This document shows, piece after piece, positions 8,167-17,999 of a DNA stretch of 64,000 bases. The notes under the pieces were generated by a model that was given only the letters and a program-made list of their open reading frames with translations, was not told the origin of the DNA and ran no database searches. This DNA is from SP197 sp965242595 (lineage in GTDB: Bacteria; Pseudomonadota; Alphaproteobacteria; SP197): contig OZ251464.1 of NCBI GenBank assembly GCA_965242595.1, positions 186,001 through 250,000 on the forward strand. Direction: 5' to 3'. The position numbers and the translations under genes were made by a program. Numbering within the stretch: position 1 is the stretch's first letter; each line of letters starts with the position of its first letter.

Positions 8167-8868
8167 ATGCGTGAGATCGTCCTCGATACCGAAACCACCG
8201 GCCTGGACGTGCTGGCCGGCCACCGCATCGTCGAGGTCGGCTGTGTCGAACTGGTGGACCTGCGCCCGACCGGCAACGACTGGCAGAGCTATTTCAACCC
8301 GCGCCGCCAGGTGGACGCCGGCGCCCTCGAGGTCCACGGCCTGGACGCCGATTTCCTGGGCCGGCAGCCGTCCTTCGAGGACAAGGCGCAGGAGTTGCTG
8401 GAGTTTCTGGGCCACGACAAGCTGGTGATGCACAACGCCGAGTTCGACCTGAAATTCCTCAACCAGGAGTTGCGCGCGCTGAATCTGGAACCCGTGAGCG
8501 GCACCCGCGTGACCGATACCCTGGCGCTGGCCCGGCGCCGCTATCCCGGCCAGGACAACAGCCTGGACGGGCTGGTGAAGCGGTTGCGGATCGATGCCTC
8601 GGCCCGCGCCGACCGCCATGGCGCCCTGATCGATGCCAGGCTGCTGGCCGAGGTCTATATCGAGCTCGAGATCGAACGGCGCGGCGGGCGCCAGGCCGGC
8701 CTTGCCTTCGCCGCCGCGCCGCAGCAGGGCGGGCCGTCCGCCGGCCCGGCCGCCGCCAGCCCGCGCGCGCCCCGCCCCCACGCCGCCAGCGCCGAAGACC
8801 TCCGCCGCCATGCCGCCTTTCTGGACCGCCATGTCGAGAATGCCATCTGGCACCGCTATCGGGATTGA
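8167..8868 (+). CDS. dnaQ: DNA polymerase III epsilon subunit (3'-5' proofreading exonuclease)
   Basis: The 233-residue protein is a DEDDh exonuclease. Exo I is VLDTETTGL (6-14), Exo II NAEFDLKFL, and Exo III HGALIDARLLAEVY with the catalytic His and Asp. Residues beyond about 190 form a low-complexity Ala/Pro linker followed by a short tail that would hold the polymerase-binding segment. It closes the rightward operon and faces the quinone oxidoreductase gene across 39 bases. Confidence 0.95.
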   Translation: MREIVLDTETTGLDVLAGHRIVEVGCVELVDLRPTGNDWQSYFNPRRQVDAGALEVHGLDADFLGRQPSFEDKAQELLEFLGHDKLVMHNAEFDLKFLNQELRALNLEPVSGTRVTDTLALARRRYPGQDNSLDGLVKRLRIDASARADRHGALIDARLLAEVYIELEIERRGGRQAGLAFAAAPQQGGPSAGPAAASPRAPRPHAASAEDLRRHAAFLDRHVENAIWHRYRD

Positions 8869-8907
8869 GCGGGGGATCGGATCGAACGGCGGGCCGCGCC
8901 TGCGCCC

Positions 8908-9888
8908 CTATGGCAGCAGCACCGATGAGCCGGTGGTCTGGCGTCCTTCCAGCGCGCGGTGGGCCGCGCGGATCTCGGCCAGCGGCCAGCGATGGTTGAC
9001 GCGCACCGCCACCTTGCCCGCCGCCACCATCTCGAACAGCCGCCCGGCAGAGGCCCGCAGCTCGCCAGCCGTGGCGATGTAATCGACCAGGCCCGGGCGG
9101 GTGTAGAACAGCGAGCCGCCCTGGGCGAGGCGGACGGGATCGAAGGCCTGCACCGGGCCGGAGGACTGGCCGAAGGAGACCAGCATCCCACGCGGGGCCA
9201 GCGAGGCCAGCGAGGCCTCGAAGGTGGTGGCGCCGACGGAATCGTAGGCCACGGGAACGCCCGCCCCGGCGGTGATCTCGCGCACGCGGGCGGCGATATC
9301 CTCGCGCCCGGCGATAATGGGATGGTCGCAGCCATGGGCGGCGGCCAGTTCCGCCTTGGCCTCGGTGGAGACGGTGCCGATCGTCTTCACGCCCAGCGCC
9401 CGCGCCCATTGGCAGGCGATCAGCCCGACACCGCCGGCGGCGGCGTGGAAAAGGATCGTCTGCCCGGCGCGCACCGGGAAGCAGCGTTCCAGCAGATATT
9501 CCACCGTGGTGCCCTTCAGCATCATGGCGGCGGCGGTGGCCTCGTCGATATCCTCGGGCAGCCTGACCGCCCGCGCGGCCGGAATGGTTCGCAGATCGGC
9601 ATAGGCGCCGGCGAACAGGGGATAAGCCACGCGGTCGCCGACCTGGAAGGCGTCCACCCCCTGGCCCGTGGCCGCGACGGTGCCCGCCGCCTCGCGCCCC
9701 AGCACCGCCGGCAACGGCAGCGGGTAGAGGCCGCTGCGGTGGTAGATATCGATGAAGTTGAGGCCGACGGCGCCTTGGCGGATGAGGATCTCGCCCGGCC
9801 CGGGCGCGCCCACCGCCGCCTCTTCCACCTCCAGCACCTCGGGACCGCCATGCCTGTGAACCCGAACCACCGTCGCCATCTTTGCCAT
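8908..9888 (-). CDS. Quinone oxidoreductase (NADPH-dependent, medium-chain dehydrogenase family)
   Basis: A 326-residue zinc-independent medium-chain dehydrogenase/reductase of the quinone oxidoreductase type. It has the GLNFIDIYHRSGLYPLPLP substrate-side segment, the nucleotide-binding AAAGGVGLIACQWARA (about 147-162), and GDRVAYPL. No structural zinc cysteines are present, as expected for QOR/crystallin relatives. Two methionines are close together; the first, at 9888, has GGGAGG at good spacing. The physiological electron acceptor is unknown. Confidence 0.9.
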   Translation of the reverse strand: MAKMATVVRVHRHGGPEVLEVEEAAVGAPGPGEILIRQGAVGLNFIDIYHRSGLYPLPLPAVLGREAAGTVAATGQGVDAFQVGDRVAYPLFAGAYADLRTIPAARAVRLPEDIDEATAAAMMLKGTTVEYLLERCFPVRAGQTILFHAAAGGVGLIACQWARALGVKTIGTVSTEAKAELAAAHGCDHPIIAGREDIAARVREITAGAGVPVAYDSVGATTFEASLASLAPRGMLVSFGQSSGPVQAFDPVRLAQGGSLFYTRPGLVDYIATAGELRASAGRLFEMVAAGKVAVRVNHRWPLAEIRAAHRALEGRQTTGSSVLLP

Positions 9889-9974
9889 GCCCTGCCTCCC
9901 TTGTGGGCGCCGTGGCCGCGCCAGTGTGCCCAATGTGCCCAGTGTGTATAACGCCGCGGCCGCGCGCCAGCGCC

Positions 9975-12017
<2,043 letters not shown>

Positions 12018-12115
12018 GGACGCTCTCCGGGGGCGGCCCCGATTGCCCGCCATCGCCCGACACCGTAACGTGGCGGGAGCGGGAATCGAACCCTGCAAGC
12101 CGGGGGAGGGGCGCG

Positions 12116-12361
12116 ATGAAGGTCACGATCGAGATCGATTGCACGCCCGACGAGGCGCGGGCCTTCCTGGGCCTGCCCGATGTGGCGCCGCTGCACGCCG
12201 AGGCCATGGCGGCGTTGAAGGCCAGGATCGGCGAGGCGGCCGCCAGCTTCGACCCGGAGACGGCGCTGAAGGCGTGGCTGGGGGCCTCGGGCGAGGGGCT
12301 GGACCGGGCGCTGGCCTTCTGGCGCGGCATGGCGAAGACACCGCCCGGGGGCAGCTCCTAG
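12116..12361 (+). CDS. DUF6489 family protein
   Basis: An 81-residue acidic protein beginning MKVTIEIDCTPDEARAFLGL, which matches the alphaproteobacterial DUF6489 family. It is likely cytoplasmic, with one amphipathic helix around 28-40. A GGGGGAGGGG site sits just before the ATG. It precedes mnmE and is separated from it by a perfect parS site. No function is established. Confidence 0.8.
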   Translation: MKVTIEIDCTPDEARAFLGLPDVAPLHAEAMAALKARIGEAAASFDPETALKAWLGASGEGLDRALAFWRGMAKTPPGGSS

Positions 12362-12365
12362 CGGG

Positions 12366-12381
12366 TGTTTCACGTGAAACA
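12366..12381. promoter_or_regulatory. parS centromere site (perfect)
   Basis: TGTTTCACGTGAAACA, the exact 16-base palindrome bound by chromosomal ParB, lies between the DUF6489 stop and the mnmE start. ParA and ParB are encoded about 4-5.6 kb away. Confidence 0.95.
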
Positions 12382-12390
12382 TCGCGCGAC

Positions 12391-13698
12391 GTGGCGGTGA
12401 CGATCTTCGCGCTGGCATCGGCGCCCGGGCGCGCCGCCGTGGCGGTGGTCCGCGTCTCCGGCCCCGCCGCCGGCCAGGCGCTGCGGGCGTTGACCGGGCG
12501 CAGGCCGCCGGCGCCACGCCGGGCGGTGCTGCGGCCTCTGGCAGACCCGGCCACGGGGAGCCTGCTGGACGAGGCGCTGGTGCTGTTCTTTCCCGCCCCC
12601 GCCAGCTACAGCGGCGAGGATGTGGCCGAACTCCACCTCCATGGCGGGCGTGCCACGGTGGCCGCCGTGCTCGACGCCCTGGCGCGCCTGCCCGGCCTGC
12701 GCCCCGCCGAAGCGGGCGAATTCACCCGCCGCGCCCTGGCCCATGGCCGGCTGGACCTCACCGCCGCCGAGGGCATCGCCGACCTGGTGGCCGCCGACAC
12801 GGCCCGCCAGCGTGAACAGGCGCTGGCGCAGATGTCTGGTGCCCTGGCCCGCCTTTATGACGGCTGGCGCCAGCGGCTGCTGGCCCTGATGGCGCGCCAG
12901 GAGGCGGCCATCGACTTCGCCGACGAAGATGTGCCGGACGATGTGCCGGCGAACGTCGCTGCCGATGCCGCCGCCCTGGCGGGGGAGCTGCGCGCCCATC
13001 TCGCCGACCGGCGCGGCGAGCGCCTGCGCGAAGGGCTGACCGTGGCCATCCTGGGCGCGCCCAATGTCGGCAAATCGAGCCTGTTGAACCGCCTGGCCGG
13101 GCGCGAGGCGGCCATCGTTTCCAGCGAAGCCGGCACCACCCGCGATGTCGTCGAGGTCAGCCTGGACGTCGCCGGTTTCGCCGTCACCCTGGCCGATACC
13201 GCCGGTCTGCGCCCGGCGCCGGGCGGCGTAGAGCGGGAGGGCATCGCCCGCGCCCGGCGCCGGGCCGAAGATGCCGATTTGCGCCTGCTGCTGGCCGATG
13301 CCGCGCGCTGGCCGGAGACCTGGCCCCAGATCGCGCCGCTGGCCGGAGAACGGGCGCTGGCCATCGCCAACAAGGCCGATCTGGCCCCGGCCCCCGCCGC
13401 CGCCGACCTGGCCGTTTCCTGTGCCACCGGCGCCGGCATCGATGCCCTGATCGCCGCCATGGGGGCGCGTTTCACCGCCGCCTGGCGGGGCGCGGCGCCC
13501 GCCCCCACCCGCGCCCGCCACCGCGCCTGTCTGCAACAGGCCGCCGCCGCCCTGGACCAGGTCTGCCGGGCCGGCGAGCCTGCCCTGGCGGCCGAAAACC
13601 TGCGGCTGGCGGCCACGGCCCTGGGACGCCTGACCGGGCGGGTCGATGTCGAAGACATCCTCGATGCCATCTTCGCCGAGTTCTGCATCGGCAAGTGA
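12391..13698 (+). CDS. mnmE: tRNA modification GTPase MnmE
   Basis: MnmE with MnmG installs the carboxymethylaminomethyl group on wobble uridine 34. The 435-residue protein has an N-terminal folate-binding domain beginning TIFALASAPGRAAVAVVRVSG, the GTPase domain inserted in the helical domain (G1 GAPNVGKSS, G2-region GTTRD, G3 DTAG, G4 NKAD), and the C-terminal CIGK with its conserved cysteine. The start is uncertain: no ATG exists near the conserved N-terminus, and the candidates are GTG at 12391 and GTG at 12397, both with weak ribosome sites just after a parS site. The order mnmE-mnmG-rsmG-parAB is typical near the origin. Confidence 0.95.
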   Translation: MAVTIFALASAPGRAAVAVVRVSGPAAGQALRALTGRRPPAPRRAVLRPLADPATGSLLDEALVLFFPAPASYSGEDVAELHLHGGRATVAAVLDALARLPGLRPAEAGEFTRRALAHGRLDLTAAEGIADLVAADTARQREQALAQMSGALARLYDGWRQRLLALMARQEAAIDFADEDVPDDVPANVAADAAALAGELRAHLADRRGERLREGLTVAILGAPNVGKSSLLNRLAGREAAIVSSEAGTTRDVVEVSLDVAGFAVTLADTAGLRPAPGGVEREGIARARRRAEDADLRLLLADAARWPETWPQIAPLAGERALAIANKADLAPAPAAADLAVSCATGAGIDALIAAMGARFTAAWRGAAPAPTRARHRACLQQAAAALDQVCRAGEPALAAENLRLAATALGRLTGRVDVEDILDAIFAEFCIGK

Positions 13699-13716
13699 GC
13701 GCCCCGCCATCCGGAA

Positions 13717-13732
13717 TGTTTCATGTGAAACA
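13717..13732. promoter_or_regulatory. parS site with one mismatch
   Basis: TGTTTCATGTGAAACA differs from the consensus only at position 8 (T for C). It is 18 bases after the mnmE stop, in the mnmE-mnmG gap. One-mismatch parS sites bind ParB in several species, so it is probably a working but weaker site. Confidence 0.75.
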
Positions 13733-13772
13733 CCCGCGCGCCAGCGGCGCCCGCCTGTGCCCGCCCGAGGCT

Positions 13773-13802
13773 TTGACCTCGCCCCCCTCCGCCTTCTAGA
13801 TT
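13773..13802 (+). promoter_or_regulatory. Promoter candidate for mnmG, possibly leaderless
   Basis: TTGACC (13773-13778), an 18-base spacer, then TAGATT (13797-13802). Only six bases separate the -10 hexamer from the ATG at 13809, so a transcript would begin at or next to the start codon. Confidence 0.4.
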
Positions 13803-13808
13803 GCGGCC

Positions 13809-15674
13809 ATGGTCCGCATGAGCGCCTTCGATGTGATCGTGGTCGGCGGCGGCCATGCCGGCACCGAGGCCGCTGCCGCCGCCGCCCGCTGCGGTGCCTC
13901 CACCCTGCTGGTGACCCAGCGCCGGGCAACCATAGGCGCCATGTCGTGCAATCCGGCCATCGGCGGCCTGGGCAAGGGCCATCTGGTGCGCGAGATCGAC
14001 GCCCTGGACGGCATCATGGCCCGCGCCATCGACCGCGCCGGCATCCATTTCCGCATCCTGAACGCCAGCCGCGGCGCCGCCGTGCAAGGCCCCCGCGCCC
14101 AGGCCGACCGCCGCCTCTATGCCGCCGCCGTGCAGGGGCTGCTGGCGGCCCAGCAAGGCCTGCAGGTGCTGGAAGGCGAGGCCGCCGACATCGCGCGCGA
14201 CGGCAACGGCGCCATCTGCGGCCTGGTGCTGGCCGATGGCCGCCGTCTGGCCTGCGGCGCCCTGGTGGTGACCGCCGGCACCTTTCTTTCCGGCACCGTC
14301 CACATCGGCGGCGAACGCCATGCGGCAGGGCGTATCGGCGAACCCCCGTCGCTCGCCCTGGCGGCGGGCCTGGCGCGGCTGGGCTTCGCCCTCGCCCGCC
14401 TGAAGACGGGCACGCCGCCGCGCCTCGACGGGCGCAGCATCGATTGGCAGGCCTGCGGCGTGCAGCGGGGCGATATGCCACCGCGCCCCTTCTCCTGGCT
14501 CAGCCAGCGCATAGCGACGCCGCAGATTCCCTGCCACCTCACCCAGACGAATGCGGCCGGCCATGCCGTCGTGCGCGCCAACCTTGCCCGCAGCGCCGTC
14601 TATGGCGGGCAGATCGAAGGGCCGGGGCCGCGCTATTGCCCCTCGATCGAGGACAAGGTGGTGCGCTTTGCCGACAAGCAAAGCCACCGCATCTTCCTGG
14701 AACCGGAAGGGCTGGAGACCGACACGGTTTATCCCAACGGCATCTCCACCTCGCTACCCCGCGATGCCCAGGACGCGCTGGTGGCGACGATTCCGGGCCT
14801 CGAGCGGGCGCGCATCGAACGCTATGGCTATGCCGTGGCCTACGATTTCGTCGATCCGCGCGAACTCCATCGCAGCCTGGAGACCCGCCGGGTGCCGGGG
14901 CTGTTTCTGGCCGGCCAGATCAACGGCACCACCGGCTACGAAGAGGCGGCGGGCCAGGGCCTGGTCGCCGGCCTCAACGCGGCACGCCGCGCCGGGGGCG
15001 GCACCTGTGCCGTCTTCGACCGCGCCGAGGCCTATATCGGCGTCATGATCGACGATCTGGTGACACGAGGCACCGGCGGCGAACCCTATCGCATGTTCAC
15101 CAGCCGGGCCGAATACCGGCTGCTGCTGCGCGCCGACAACGCCGATTTGCGCCTGACGCCCAGGGGTATCGCCCTGGGCTGTGTCGGCAACGCCCGCGCC
15201 GCCGCCTTTGCCCGCCGCCGCGCCGAGGTGGAACGGGCGCTGGCGGCCTCGGCGGCGCTGACGGCAACCCCCGGCGAAGCGCGCCGCGCCGGCCTGGCGG
15301 TGAATCTGGACGGGCGCCGCCGCACCCTGACAGAGCTGATGGCGCGGCCCGAGGCGACGCCGCGGCGCCTGGCCGCGCTGTGGCCGCAGCTCGCCTCCTG
15401 GCCGCCGCATGCCCTGGAGCAGGTGGCGATCGCCGGGCGCTATGCCGGCTATCTCGCCCGCATGGAGGCCGACATCGCCGCCCTGCGGCGCGACGAGGCG
15501 CTCGCCCTGCCCACCGGCCTCGACTATGGCGCCCTGGCCGGCCTGTCGGCAGAACTGCGCGAAAAGCTGCAGGCGGCGCGCCCGGCAACGCTGGCGCAGG
15601 CGGCGCGGCTGCCGGGCGTCACCCCGGCGGCGTTGCAGACGCTGCTCGCCTGCGCCAGAAGGCAGGCAGCATGA
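13809..15674 (+). CDS. mnmG: tRNA uridine-5-carboxymethylaminomethyl(34) synthesis enzyme MnmG (GidA)
   Basis: The FAD-dependent partner of MnmE in U34 modification. The 621-residue protein shows the dinucleotide-binding start VIVVGGGHAGTEAA, SCNPAIGGLGKGHLVREIDALDG, the MnmG signature GPGPRYCPSIEDK, YPNGISTSLP, GLFLAGQINGTTGYEEAA, and the C-terminal helical domain for MnmE/tRNA binding. ATG 13809 or 13818 are both possible; no clear Shine-Dalgarno precedes either, which fits the leaderless promoter candidate. Its stop overlaps the ATG of rsmG. Confidence 0.97.
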   Translation: MVRMSAFDVIVVGGGHAGTEAAAAAARCGASTLLVTQRRATIGAMSCNPAIGGLGKGHLVREIDALDGIMARAIDRAGIHFRILNASRGAAVQGPRAQADRRLYAAAVQGLLAAQQGLQVLEGEAADIARDGNGAICGLVLADGRRLACGALVVTAGTFLSGTVHIGGERHAAGRIGEPPSLALAAGLARLGFALARLKTGTPPRLDGRSIDWQACGVQRGDMPPRPFSWLSQRIATPQIPCHLTQTNAAGHAVVRANLARSAVYGGQIEGPGPRYCPSIEDKVVRFADKQSHRIFLEPEGLETDTVYPNGISTSLPRDAQDALVATIPGLERARIERYGYAVAYDFVDPRELHRSLETRRVPGLFLAGQINGTTGYEEAAGQGLVAGLNAARRAGGGTCAVFDRAEAYIGVMIDDLVTRGTGGEPYRMFTSRAEYRLLLRADNADLRLTPRGIALGCVGNARAAAFARRRAEVERALAASAALTATPGEARRAGLAVNLDGRRRTLTELMARPEATPRRLAALWPQLASWPPHALEQVAIAGRYAGYLARMEADIAALRRDEALALPTGLDYGALAGLSAELREKLQAARPATLAQAARLPGVTPAALQTLLACARRQAA

Positions 15675-16300
15675 GCGTGGCCGCCATGACCGCCGCCGAA
15701 GCCTGCGGCCTCATGGGTGTTTCACGTGAAACACGCGTGCGGCTGGAGGCCTATGTCGCCCTCCTGTGCCACTGGCAGCGGCGCATCAATCTGGTGGGAA
15801 CGGCAACGCTGGCCGATGTCTGGCGCCGCCATATCCTGGATTGCGCCCAGCTCGCCCGCCTGGTGCCCCCCGGCTGCCGCCGTCTGGTCGATCTTGGCAG
15901 CGGCGCCGGACTGCCGGGCCTGGTGCTGGCGATCCTGGGCATCGACGGCGTCGAACTGGTGGAAAGCGATGGCCGCAAGGCCGCCTTCCTCCATGCCGCC
16001 GCCAGCGCCGCCGGGGTGCGGCCGGCGATCCACGCCTGCCGCATCCAGGCGCTGCCGCCGGCCCCGGCCGATGTGGTCACGGCCCGCGCCCTGGCGCCGT
16101 TGCCACGCCTGCTCCCCATGGTGGCGCCATGGCTGGCCCAGGGCGGGCGCGCCATCCTGCCCAAAGGCGCCACGGTGGCGGCCGAGCTGGCCCAGGCTGC
16201 GCAGCGATGGCATATGTGGTACACGTGTCATACCAGTATGACGGCGGCGGAAGGCCGCCTGCTCGTCATCGAAAGGCTGCATCGCGAAACGCGGCTGTGA
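15671..16300 (+). CDS. rsmG: 16S rRNA (guanine527-N7)-methyltransferase RsmG (GidB)
   Basis: RsmG methylates G527 of 16S rRNA using S-adenosylmethionine. The 209-residue protein has the N-terminal helical part followed by VDLGSGAGLPGL, the SAM-binding loop, and the conserved N-terminal WQRRINLVGTATL. The start overlaps mnmG (ATGA). A perfect parS site is embedded in codons 16-22 and reads as GVSRETR in the protein. The last 30 codons are unusually AT-rich and include an inverted repeat (16227-16242). Confidence 0.95.
   Translation: MSVAAMTAAEACGLMGVSRETRVRLEAYVALLCHWQRRINLVGTATLADVWRRHILDCAQLARLVPPGCRRLVDLGSGAGLPGLVLAILGIDGVELVESDGRKAAFLHAAASAAGVRPAIHACRIQALPPAPADVVTARALAPLPRLLPMVAPWLAQGGRAILPKGATVAAELAQAAQRWHMWYTCHTSMTAAEGRLLVIERLHRETRL
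15718..15733. promoter_or_regulatory. parS centromere site (perfect) inside rsmG
   Basis: TGTTTCACGTGAAACA, identical to the site at 12366-12381, lies within the rsmG coding region about 0.6 kb before parA. Confidence 0.95.
16227..16242. repeat. Inverted repeat at the end of rsmG
   Basis: GTCATAC-CA-GTATGAC: perfect seven-base arms around two bases, next to the palindrome ACACGTGT (16221-16228). The octamer GGTATGAC on its minus strand recurs at 16355-16362, so these may be paired operator half sites around the parA start. Confidence 0.4.
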
Positions 16301-16323
16301 ACACAAGATGGGGTGGCAAGGCG

Positions 16324-17154
16324 ATGGGTAGGAACGATACAGCACCAGATGCTGGGTATGACATACCGCGCCGGGTGATCGCGGTCGCCAACCAGAAGGG
16401 CGGAGTCGGCAAGACCACCACCACCATCAATCTGGCAACCGCCCTGGCCGCCGCCGGACGCCGCGTGCTGCTGGTCGACGCCGACCCCCAGGGCAATGCC
16501 GGCACCGGGCTGGGGATCCCGACATCGGCGCGGCGCCAGACCACCTACGATCTGCTGCTGGGCCGCCCGGTCGAACCCCTGGCGACGGCGATCCCGGGCC
16601 TCGAGATCGTCCCGGCCACGGCTCATCTTTCGGGCGCGGAGGTCGAACTGGTCACCGCGCCCGAGCGTGTCGGGCGCATGAAGCGGGCCTTTGCCCGCCT
16701 GGCCGCGCGTTACGACCTGGTGCTGATCGATTGCCCGCCCGCCCTGGGTCTGCTCACCCTGAACGCCCTGGTGGCGGCCGACGAGGTACTGGTGCCGCTG
16801 CAATGCGAGTTCTTTCCGCTGGAAGGCCTGGCGCTGCTGCTGGACACCGTCGAGCGGACGCGCCAGCGCTACAACCGGTGTCTGAAACTGTGCGGCATCG
16901 TGCTCACCATGTTCGACGGCCGCAGCCGCCTGGCGCGGGATGTGGCGGCCGATGTCCGCAAGATCATGGGGCGGACGGTCTACGACACCGTCATCCCGCG
17001 CAATGTGCGGGTCAGCGAGGCGCCCTCCCACGGCAAGCCGGTCATGCTCCACGCATTCCGATGCGCCGGCGCCATCGCCTATGCCCATCTGGCGGGCGAG
17101 ATGCTGCGCCGCGAACGCGCAACGCCGCCTGTCGCCGGGGAACAGGCGGCATGA
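16324..17154 (+). CDS. parA: Chromosome partitioning ATPase ParA
   Basis: ParA is a Walker-type ATPase that forms a nucleoid gradient and moves ParB-parS complexes. The 276-residue protein has the deviant Walker A KGGVGKTT (25-32), DADPQGNAGTGLG, Walker B VLIDCPP, and the C-terminal RNVRVSEAPSHGKPVM segment of chromosomal ParA/Soj proteins. The N-terminal extension before the P-loop is short, with no DNA-binding domain, as in the chromosomal class. Its stop overlaps parB. The region around its start carries two copies of GGTATGAC. Confidence 0.97.
   Translation: MGRNDTAPDAGYDIPRRVIAVANQKGGVGKTTTTINLATALAAAGRRVLLVDADPQGNAGTGLGIPTSARRQTTYDLLLGRPVEPLATAIPGLEIVPATAHLSGAEVELVTAPERVGRMKRAFARLAARYDLVLIDCPPALGLLTLNALVAADEVLVPLQCEFFPLEGLALLLDTVERTRQRYNRCLKLCGIVLTMFDGRSRLARDVAADVRKIMGRTVYDTVIPRNVRVSEAPSHGKPVMLHAFRCAGAIAYAHLAGEMLRRERATPPVAGEQAA
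16355..16367. repeat. Inverted repeat in the parA 5' coding region
   Basis: GGTATG-A-CATACC: six-base arms with one central base, 31 bases after the parA start codon. It shares the octamer GGTATGAC with the repeat at 16227-16242. Confidence 0.35.
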
Positions 17155-17999
17155 GCGAGCCGCGCGGCCTGGGCCGCGGGCTGGCGGCGCTGCTGGGCGA
17201 GACGGTGGCGGCCGAGGGCGGCGTGACGACGGTGCCGATCGGCGATCTGAAGCCCGGCAGCTACCAGCCCCGCAGCCGCTTCGGCGACGAAGAGATCGAG
17301 CGTCTGGCCGCCTCGCTGCGGCAAAACGGCATGGTGCAGCCCATCGTCGCCCGCCCGCTCGCCGGCGAGGAAGGGATGCTGGAGATCGTCGCCGGCGAGC
17401 GCCGCTGGCGCGCGGCCCAGAGGGCGCCGCTCCACGAGGTGCCCGTGATTGTGCGCACCCTCTCCGATCGCGAGGCGCTGGAGCTCGCCCTGGTCGAGAA
17501 TCTGCAGCGCCAGGATCTGGGGCCGCTGGAAGAGGCCGCCGGTTATGAGCGCCTGCGCCGCGAGTTCGGGCTGACCCAGGCCGCCATCGCCGCCCAGGCA
17601 GGCAAAAGCCGCGCCCATGTCGCCAACACCGTCCGGCTGCTGCAACTTCCCGACGCGGTGCGTGCCATGCTCGACGAAGGGCAGCTCTCGGCCGGCCACG
17701 GCCGCGCCCTGCTGGCCGTGCCGCAGGCGGAAACCCTGGCGCGCAAGGTGCTGGAGCAGGGCCTCTCCGTGCGCCAGACCGAGGCGGCGGCGGCAAACAG
17801 CTCTCGCGGCGGCACGCGCGCGGCCGGGCGGGGCAGCGCGGCCGGCGCCGATATCCGCGCTTTGCAGGATCGTCTCACCGCCGCCACCGGGCTGAAGGTG
17901 GAGATCGCCGGGCGCGGCGAGAAGGGCAGGCTGGCGCTCTTCTACCGCAGCCTGGAACAGCTCGACGATATCGTCGCCCGGCTGGAACGGCCGCGCTAG
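17151..17999 (+). CDS. parB: Chromosome partitioning protein ParB
   Basis: ParB binds parS, spreads as a CTP-dependent clamp and organises the origin region. The 282-residue protein has the N-terminal LGRGLAALLG that contacts ParA, the CTPase motifs SYQPRSRF, GERRWRAAQ and ENLQRQDL, the helix-turn-helix LTQAAIAAQAGKSRAHVANT, and a C-terminal dimerisation domain after an Ala/Gly/Arg linker. Three parS sites lie 1.4-4.8 kb upstream. Its TAG shares bases with the stop of convergent holA (CTAG at 17996-17999). Confidence 0.97.
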   Translation: MSEPRGLGRGLAALLGETVAAEGGVTTVPIGDLKPGSYQPRSRFGDEEIERLAASLRQNGMVQPIVARPLAGEEGMLEIVAGERRWRAAQRAPLHEVPVIVRTLSDREALELALVENLQRQDLGPLEEAAGYERLRREFGLTQAAIAAQAGKSRAHVANTVRLLQLPDAVRAMLDEGQLSAGHGRALLAVPQAETLARKVLEQGLSVRQTEAAAANSSRGGTRAAGRGSAAGADIRALQDRLTAATGLKVEIAGRGEKGRLALFYRSLEQLDDIVARLERPR

